A stretch of DNA of 56,421 nucleotides from Chthoniobacterales bacterium (GTDB lineage Bacteria > Verrucomicrobiota > Verrucomicrobiia > Chthoniobacterales > DASVRZ01), in contig JBDSQB010000021.1 of NCBI GenBank assembly GCA_039930045.1, positions 1 to 56,421 of the forward strand, in the 5' to 3' direction. Positions within the stretch are counted from its first letter, which is position 1; each line of letters opens with the position of its first letter. The notes beneath the pieces are model-generated. The model did no database searches, was not told where the DNA came from, and saw only the letters and a list, made by a program, of their open reading frames with translations. The position numbers and the translations under genes were made by a program. Shown piece by piece: positions 53,993-56,421 of the stretch.

Positions 53993-54095
53993 GCCTAACG
54001 AGTCAAAGCTCAGCGACACGTAGGGAACGTCACGAGGGCTGCGCAAGCAGAACTCGTGACGAGCCCGGAGTGTTCGCTGCATCGCTTGGTTAGGC
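53993..54095 (-). other. attC site A
   Basis: 103 bp bounded by GCCTAAC (53993-53999) and GTTAGGC (54089-54095). In the minus orientation R'' is followed by the arm GCAGCGAACA, which pairs with TGTCGCTGAGC with one unpaired base, as in attC L boxes. An inner GTCACGAG/CTCGTGAC stem is visible. The stop codon of the 54090 cassette ORF lies inside the R'' box, typical of gene cassettes. Confidence 0.92.
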
Positions 54096-54329
54096 GACGG
54101 TTGGGTGAGCCTGCTTTTGTTGAAGCTCAGCAACTTGGGCCCGTAGATCGCGAATCTCGCGTTGCAACTGCGACGAAACGGTACCGCCGAAGACGAAGCA
54201 CATCGGCAGGAAGGCATAAAACGCTGGTCGCCACCATCCAGAATCTGGGATGGTGCTAGAAGCGAGGAGCGGCATCAGCGAAAGGAAAGCGCAGAAAGCT
54301 GCTGGAATCCAATGAATAATCTGTTTCAT
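54090..54329 (-). CDS. integron cassette ORF: membrane protein with C-terminal coiled coil
   Basis: 79 residues. Two hydrophobic stretches (IIHWIPAAFCAFLSLMPLLAS and WWRPAFYAFLPMCFVFGG) are followed by a short coiled coil (SQLQREIRDLRAQVAELQQKQ). The stop codon is within attC site A. The arrangement suggests a small oligomeric inner-membrane protein. No family recognised. Confidence 0.7.
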   Translation of the reverse strand: MKQIIHWIPAAFCAFLSLMPLLASSTIPDSGWWRPAFYAFLPMCFVFGGTVSSQLQREIRDLRAQVAELQQKQAHPTVA

Positions 54330-54387
54330 AGTTGTTGGTGTGTGATGGATGATTCTGGCGTGAGTGTATCCCGGACTAAGCGTAGTC

Positions 54388-54489
54388 GCCTAACGTATCA
54401 AGCTCAGCGGCGCTTTGAGGATGGCGGACGGACTCCGCAAGCAGGTCGTGTGACAGCTTCGGAGTGTTCGCTGCAGCGCTTGGTTAGGC
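54388..54489 (-). other. attC site B
   Basis: 102 bp from GCCTAAC (54388-54394) to GTTAGGC (54483-54489). The outer arms are nearly identical to site A (AGCTCAGCG on the left, CGCTGCAGCGCTTG on the right), while the centre differs (GGATGGCGGACGGACTCCGC). Confidence 0.92.
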
Positions 54490-54756
54490 AGTGGGGCCTG
54501 CGATTGGTGTGGCCACTGCCTTCACCTTGATGAAGCCGATGCACAACGCCAGCGCGCTGAGGCCAATGGCCACAACAAAGAGTGCGCCGCTGAAGCGAGG
54601 AATTATCTGGCCGATCTTGTGGCAGACGCCGAGCAAGGTTGCAGCGACGATGACCGAAATAAATGCGGTGCCGAGCCCCGAACGAACGGCACCGAGGATG
54701 AGAAGAATGATGGAGGCGAGAATCTGAAGGACAAGAAGCAACGCAAATGGTGACAT
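54484..54756 (-). CDS. integron cassette ORF: three-span membrane protein
   Basis: 90 residues from MSPFALLLVLQILASIILLILGAV at 54756; the longer frame to 54912 runs into attC site C and is rejected. Three membrane helices cover about 4-24, 32-50 and 60-82. The stop lies in the R'' box of site B. No family recognised. Confidence 0.65.
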   Translation of the reverse strand: MSPFALLLVLQILASIILLILGAVRSGLGTAFISVIVAATLLGVCHKIGQIIPRFSGALFVVAIGLSALALCIGFIKVKAVATPIAGPTA

Positions 54757-54842
54757 AGGAAAACGATGTGAATTCTGAGAGTAGGTTGTAGTGAGTGATT
54801 CGGCAAGTGATTCAACTAGGATTCGGCTATGCGGAGAAAGAG

Positions 54843-54945
54843 GCCTAACGAGTAAAAGCTCAGCGAAGCAGAGGGATGGACGCATGATGGGCGCAAGCAC
54901 AGCGTGTGACAAGCCCGGAGTGTTCGCTGCAGCGCTTGGTTAGGC
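54843..54945 (-). other. attC site C
   Basis: 103 bp from GCCTAAC (54843-54849) to GTTAGGC (54939-54945), with the same conserved arms as sites A and B and a variable centre. It lies just downstream (leftward) of the CPBP protease cassette. Confidence 0.92.
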
Positions 54946-54954
54946 GCCTCCGCC

Positions 54955-55671
54955 CTACCCGTTGAGAATGTTTCGGTAAGCATCGATCAAGGAATGGTAA
55001 ACCGAAGGAAGCAGTAGTGTGCCGCTACGCCGCCAGCAAAGGGAAATAAAAACGCCGTCGAGGCAGTGGCTAAGGACTATGATCGGAACCACCACCACCA
55101 ACTCCGCAATCCCATGCAGAGGCACGAGCGGCAAATGCCATATCCCCCAAAGCGCCGAAATGAAAACGGCGGATAACCACTCGTGTCGTCTGCCTTCGAT
55201 GGGTTGGTAAACGTGGCTGTCAAAGGCACCGCGAAACGCCACCTCCTCAATGACGAAGGAAACCACCAGATAGCCCAAAAAGATCTTCAGAAAAGGCAAT
55301 AGCTTGTTTGCAGGGATGGATGCGGAACGACCGTGGCTGACCGCCCACAGCGCAAACGTAAGTGTGCCGACCAAAAGAGCTGCCCCGAAAGGCCAGAGAG
55401 CCCGGCCGGAAAGCGCCGCTCGGATATGCCTCAAAGCGAAAGCAACACCAACTGCCCCAACTAAGGAACAGACCAAGTAAAGCTTGATCATCAACGGTGC
55501 CCTGGCCGCAGTGGTGACTAACTCGTATGCTGGCGAGATCATCAAGAGCAAAGCAAAGAGGACGCCAAGCGCGTCGAGATGGAACCTCGGGGAGTTGCGA
55601 ACCCAAAGCGTCCGTAGCGGCTGGCGATGGATAAATAGCTGGAACGCAATCACCACAGGCACGCCGAGCAA
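54955..55671 (-). CDS. integron cassette ORF: CPBP-family intramembrane metalloprotease (possibly frameshifted)
   Basis: 238 residues as read from TTG 55671, multi-pass. CPBP (CAAX protease and bacteriocin-processing) motifs are present: EEVAFRG (Glu-Glu-x-x-x-Arg), the WGIWHLP histidine motif and a final YHSLIDAYRN. These enzymes process peptides or prenylated substrates in the membrane. A better N-terminus, MKYFQVILTVAAWMSIGWLL from ATG 55741, sits in a different frame and only 18 bases from attC D, so a one-base frameshift near 55665-55690 probably broke the original start. Confidence 0.85.
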   Translation of the reverse strand: MLGVPVVIAFQLFIHRQPLRTLWVRNSPRFHLDALGVLFALLLMISPAYELVTTAARAPLMIKLYLVCSLVGAVGVAFALRHIRAALSGRALWPFGAALLVGTLTFALWAVSHGRSASIPANKLLPFLKIFLGYLVVSFVIEEVAFRGAFDSHVYQPIEGRRHEWLSAVFISALWGIWHLPLVPLHGIAELVVVVPIIVLSHCLDGVFISLCWRRSGTLLLPSVYHSLIDAYRNILNG

Positions 55672-55758
55672 TAGGTAGGCGCAAGAGCCAACCTATCGAC
55701 ATCCAAGCCGCAACGGTCAAAATGACCTGGAAATACTTCATTGCGTATTATCTGAGTC

Positions 55759-55860
55759 GCCTAACGAGAACAAGATCAGCGACACGCAGGGAACGGCGCG
55801 AGGACTGCGTAAGCAGAACTCGTGACGAGCCCGGAGTGTCGCTGCATCGCTTGGTTAGGC
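55759..55860 (-). other. attC site D
   Basis: 102 bp from GCCTAAC (55759-55765) to GTTAGGC (55854-55860). Arms as in the other sites, except that GTGTCGCTG replaces GTGTTCGCTG on the right side, removing the base that would be unpaired in the L box. Activity of this site may therefore differ. Confidence 0.9.
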
Positions 55861-55875
55861 CAAAGTGTCATATCT

Positions 55876-56277
55876 CTAGGCAGAAGTCCGAGAGGCAACC
55901 TTTAGTGAGATAGCACCCAAAATCCAAACCAAAACTTGTGATATAGGAACGACAAAGGCGTAGAGCGCACCTAAAGCATCCGATCGGGCGGCTTTGATAA
56001 TCGTCGGAGTCCAGGCAACCCAACAAAGCAGAAATAGAAAAGCAGCAATAGAAAGAACGGTGGCGCGAAATGGGTAGTCCACAGCAAGCGGCTTGCGAAG
56101 ATGAATACCGTAGAAAAGGAAAGATGGTGCAGACAGTATGCCGTAGATGAAAAATAAGGCCGGAAGCTTGGCAACAAACGGCGTGTAAGGATCCGGGAAA
56201 GCCAGATAGATGAGCATAAATAAAGAATACAGAAGCGAAATCACAATCGCAGCTTTTGGTGTAACCGATCTATTCAT
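55876..56277 (-). CDS. integron cassette ORF: four-span membrane protein
   Basis: 133 residues with four membrane helices (about 8-28, 36-58, 70-92 and 104-126) and short loops. The ATG lies 18 bases inside the cassette after attC E, the same spacing as the inferred original start of the CPBP cassette. No family recognised. Confidence 0.8.
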   Translation of the reverse strand: MNRSVTPKAAIVISLLYSLFMLIYLAFPDPYTPFVAKLPALFFIYGILSAPSFLFYGIHLRKPLAVDYPFRATVLSIAAFLFLLCWVAWTPTIIKAARSDALGALYAFVVPISQVLVWILGAISLKVASRTSA

Positions 56278-56294
56278 AAGAGGTGCGGAGATGG

Positions 56295-56397
56295 GCCTAA
56301 CGTAACAAGCTCAGCGACACGTAGGAAAGTGGCGGGAGATGTGCGACAGCACAGCTCGTGACACGCCCGGAGTGTTCGCTGCAGCGCTTGGTTAGGC
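56295..56397 (-). other. attC site E
   Basis: 103 bp from GCCTAAC (56295-56301) to GTTAGGC (56391-56397), with arms as in sites A-C. It ends a further cassette whose gene lies beyond the right edge of the window. Confidence 0.92.
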
Positions 56398-56421
56398 GAT
56401 TGCGGTGGCATCATTTGGACG

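Noticed and set aside
54056-54259. Plus-strand frames across attC sites (also 54162-54530)
   Set aside because: They consist largely of attC sequence and run against the cassette gene direction.
54484-54912. 142-residue version of the third cassette protein
   Set aside because: The N-terminal extension is encoded by the attC C sequence; the start at 54756 gives a normal membrane protein.
53993-56397. REP/BIME palindromes rather than attC sites
   Set aside because: The repeats are spaced by single ORFs, end in canonical RYYYAAC/GTTRRRY boxes and carry stop codons inside the R'' box, which fits gene cassettes better.

Overview
The window reads as a chromosomal segment of a moderately GC-rich Gram-negative bacterium, most probably a verrucomicrobium (Verrucomicrobiota). 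This taxon is inferred, not proven. The grounds are the gene families present, a small inverted-repeat element whose spurious peptides I associate with verrucomicrobial genomes, a verrucomicrobial style of cytochrome oxidase and cytochrome c biogenesis operon, and the near absence of Shine-Dalgarno motifs before clearly real genes.

Layout. 0-4.7 kb: the N-terminal part of an exported delta-60 repeat protein with a Thr-Pro tract, a ~240-residue unknown protein preceded by a 21-bp phased repeat array, and an exported helical-repeat protein. 4.7-7.96 kb: tRNA-Thr, tuf, tRNA-Trp, secE, nusG and rplK, ended by a terminator and not followed by rplA/rplJ/rplL/rpoBC. 8.1-20 kb: msrB, then a long respiratory operon holding cytochrome c oxidase subunits (ctaD, ctaE, ctaF-like, two small membrane proteins, ctaC), heme A synthesis (ctaA, ctaB), copper delivery (Sco), a DUF420 protein, a lipoprotein, and System II cytochrome c maturation (ResB, CcsA). 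A MITE-like element sits exactly at the ResB/CcsA junction. 20-26.4 kb: a frameshifted HAD phosphatase, an exported protein, a second 21-bp array, and an ECF42-type sigma factor with DGPF/YCII, GyrI-like, VOC and SRPBCC genes. 26.4-33.1 kb: RarA, an Rrf2 regulator, an AsmA-like protein, a thioredoxin, uracil phosphoribosyltransferase, a channel-like protein and an AttH/CrtC-type lipocalin.

33.1-37.45 kb is an accessory island: a second MITE copy, a third 21-bp array with a second ~240-residue protein, and then three co-oriented genes encoding a single-HKD PLD nuclease, a HEPN protein and a polyvalent-protein-type kinase. It lies between the AttH-like gene and an FtsX-type permease, partners that are normally adjacent. 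37.5-46.2 kb: the permease, glnD, pgi, rplQ and rpoA. 46.3-52.9 kb: a type IV pilus/type II secretion cluster (pseudopilin, PilC/GspF, two PilB/GspE ATPases, PilT).

53-56.4 kb: an IS110-family remnant and then an integron cassette array read leftward, with five near-identical ~102-bp attC sites and cassettes that all encode small or multi-pass membrane proteins. No integrase is visible; by cassette polarity it should lie to the right of the window, if it exists. The strongest leads for new biology are the PLD-HEPN-kinase gene trio, the three 21-bp phased arrays (two paired with the ~240-residue family) and the membrane-protein cassette array.
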